34,078 nucleotides of DNA, from NCBI GenBank assembly GCA_007119795.1, contig SKOZ01000057.1, forward strand, positions 1-34,078, written 5' to 3'. This document shows positions 33,420 through 34,078 of this stretch, piece after piece; the first letter of the stretch is position 1; every line of letters begins with the position of its first letter. The position numbers and the translations under genes are program-made. Below the pieces are notes generated by a model. It did not search any database. It worked only from the letters and a program-made list of their open reading frames with translations, and was not told the DNA's origin. This DNA comes from Planctomycetales bacterium (GTDB lineage: Bacteria; Planctomycetota; Planctomycetia; Pirellulales; Thermoguttaceae).

Positions 33420-33457
33420 TCAGTTGTCCGTGGTCAGTGGTCCGTTGTCCGTTGTCC
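33416..33457. repeat. Six heptamer units overlapping the oppA-like stop
   Basis: GTAGTCA, GTTGTCC, GTGGTCA, GTGGTCC, GTTGTCC and GTTGTCC in tandem, consensus GTKGTCM. The first unit contains the TAG stop of the upstream gene. Confidence 0.85.
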
Positions 33458-33513
33458 GTTGGACGCGCCCGAGGCGCTTGGAAAGGAACTGCGAACCACA
33501 AATAACCCGACAG

Positions 33514-33541
33514 CAACCACTAGCCACTAGCCACTAACCAA
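33514..33541. repeat. Four heptamer units abutting the permease start
   Basis: CAACCAC, TAGCCAC, TAGCCAC and TAACCAA end one base before the ATG at 33543, where a Shine-Dalgarno site would normally be. The unit matches the array before the ABC ATPase at 724. Confidence 0.85.
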
Positions 33542-33542
33542 C

Positions 33543-34078
33543 ATGTCCTTCTTCGTCAAACGGCTGGTGTGGATGGTGCTCACGCTGTGGATCGTCTTCA
33601 CGGTGAGCTTCTTCCTCATGCGCGCCGTTCCCGGGGGGCCGCTCGATAGCGAGCGGCAGCTCGACCCCATGGTCGAGGCCAACCTCCTCCGCCGCTACAA
33701 TCTCGACCTGCCCGTCCACGAGCAGTACCTGCGCGAGCTGGGGCGGGTGGTGCGTTTCGACCTCGGCGTGAGCTTCCGCCTGGCCGACTCCACGGTCAAC
33801 GAGGTGATCCGCCAGGGCTTCCCCGTCTCCGCCGCCCTGGGCGTCTTCGCGCTCCTCTTCGCCCTGGGACTGGGCCTGGCGACAGGGATCGTCTCCGCCG
33901 TCTGGCGGCAGACTCCCCTGGACTACGGAGCCATGGTGCTGGCCACGGTGGGCATCGCGCTGCCGAACTTCGTTTTGGCGATGGCGGGCATCCTGCTCTT
34001 CGCCTTCTACTGGCCCCTGCTCCCCGCGGCCGGCTGGGGATCCCTCCGCCACCTCGTGCTTCCCGCCATGTGCCTGGG
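33543..34078 (+). CDS. Oligopeptide ABC transporter permease, OppB-like (partial, 3' end off window)
   Basis: The first 178 residues of a binding-protein-dependent permease. The N-terminus FFVKRLVWMVLTLWIVFTV is the first membrane helix. VPGGPLDSER, RYNLDLPVHEQYLRELGR and FDLGVSFRLADSTVNEVI are the typical periplasmic region of OppB/DppB. At least two further helices are visible (ALGVFALLFALGLGLATGIV and YGAMVLATVGIALPNFVLAM). It follows the OppA-like gene and is expected to be followed by OppC and ATPases outside the window. There is no Shine-Dalgarno site; heptamer repeats occupy that position. Confidence 0.92.
   Translation, partial: MSFFVKRLVWMVLTLWIVFTVSFFLMRAVPGGPLDSERQLDPMVEANLLRRYNLDLPVHEQYLRELGRVVRFDLGVSFRLADSTVNEVIRQGFPVSAALGVFALLFALGLGLATGIVSAVWRQTPLDYGAMVLATVGIALPNFVLAMAGILLFAFYWPLLPAAGWGSLRHLVLPAMCL

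Noticed and set aside
33416..33541. CRISPR-like repeats
   Set aside because: Units are 7 bp, directly tandem without spacers, and no cas genes are present.

Overview
The window reads as a chromosomal segment of a high-GC bacterium, most probably a member of the Planctomycetota. I rest this on family recognition, not a database search. The signs are: a zinc-ribbon membrane protein carrying the phrase DNPYQAP, a prenyltransferase-like repeat protein, a 305-residue protein of unknown function, an OppA with an extra domain, an atypical Wza-like export protein paired with a TPR protein, and short heptamer arrays in intergenic gaps. There is no CRISPR array, rRNA, tRNA, phage module or intact insertion sequence that I can support.

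Layout. 1-4359 (minus): a tight operon of a MazG-like protein, a 732-residue membrane-anchored protein and two ABC-2-type ATPases; the second runs off the left edge. 4360-5131: a gap with one strong hairpin. 5132-9174: a DinB-like protein, a zinc-ribbon membrane protein (minus), a prenyltransferase-like repeat protein, a direct-repeat pair and a solute-binding lipoprotein. 9187-12630 (minus): a proline-rich lipoprotein and a GH13 sugar phosphorylase. 12789-14832 (plus): a histone-deacetylase-like hydrolase, a hydrogenase maturation protease, a possible 55-residue protein and a lone cyclic-nucleotide-binding domain, with short gaps or overlaps; no hydrogenase subunits are present. 15060-15977 (minus): a protein of unknown function.

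16793-20805 (plus) is the most interesting block: a cysteine-free HMA-like protein, a P1B-type ATPase with an unusual SCG transmembrane motif, another HMA-like membrane protein overlapping it by ATGA, and a small glycine-zipper membrane protein. All three larger proteins carry a cysteine-less HMA-like domain with the same LPGR motif. I infer a metal-efflux machine with a PacL-like helper; the metal is unknown.

20802-21992 (minus) holds a pseudopilin-like protein and a SET-domain methyltransferase. 22337-25190 (plus) holds a TPR protein and a polysaccharide export protein. A nested inverted-repeat element (25200-25417) follows. 25424-30110 (minus) is the macromolecular-synthesis region in the order dnaG, rpoD, C4 zinc-ribbon coiled-coil protein. 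It has a near-consensus sigma70 promoter ahead of dnaG and an intrinsic terminator after rpoD. 30571-34078 (plus) has lpxA, an oppA-like gene and the start of an oppB-like permease, the last two separated by heptamer repeats.
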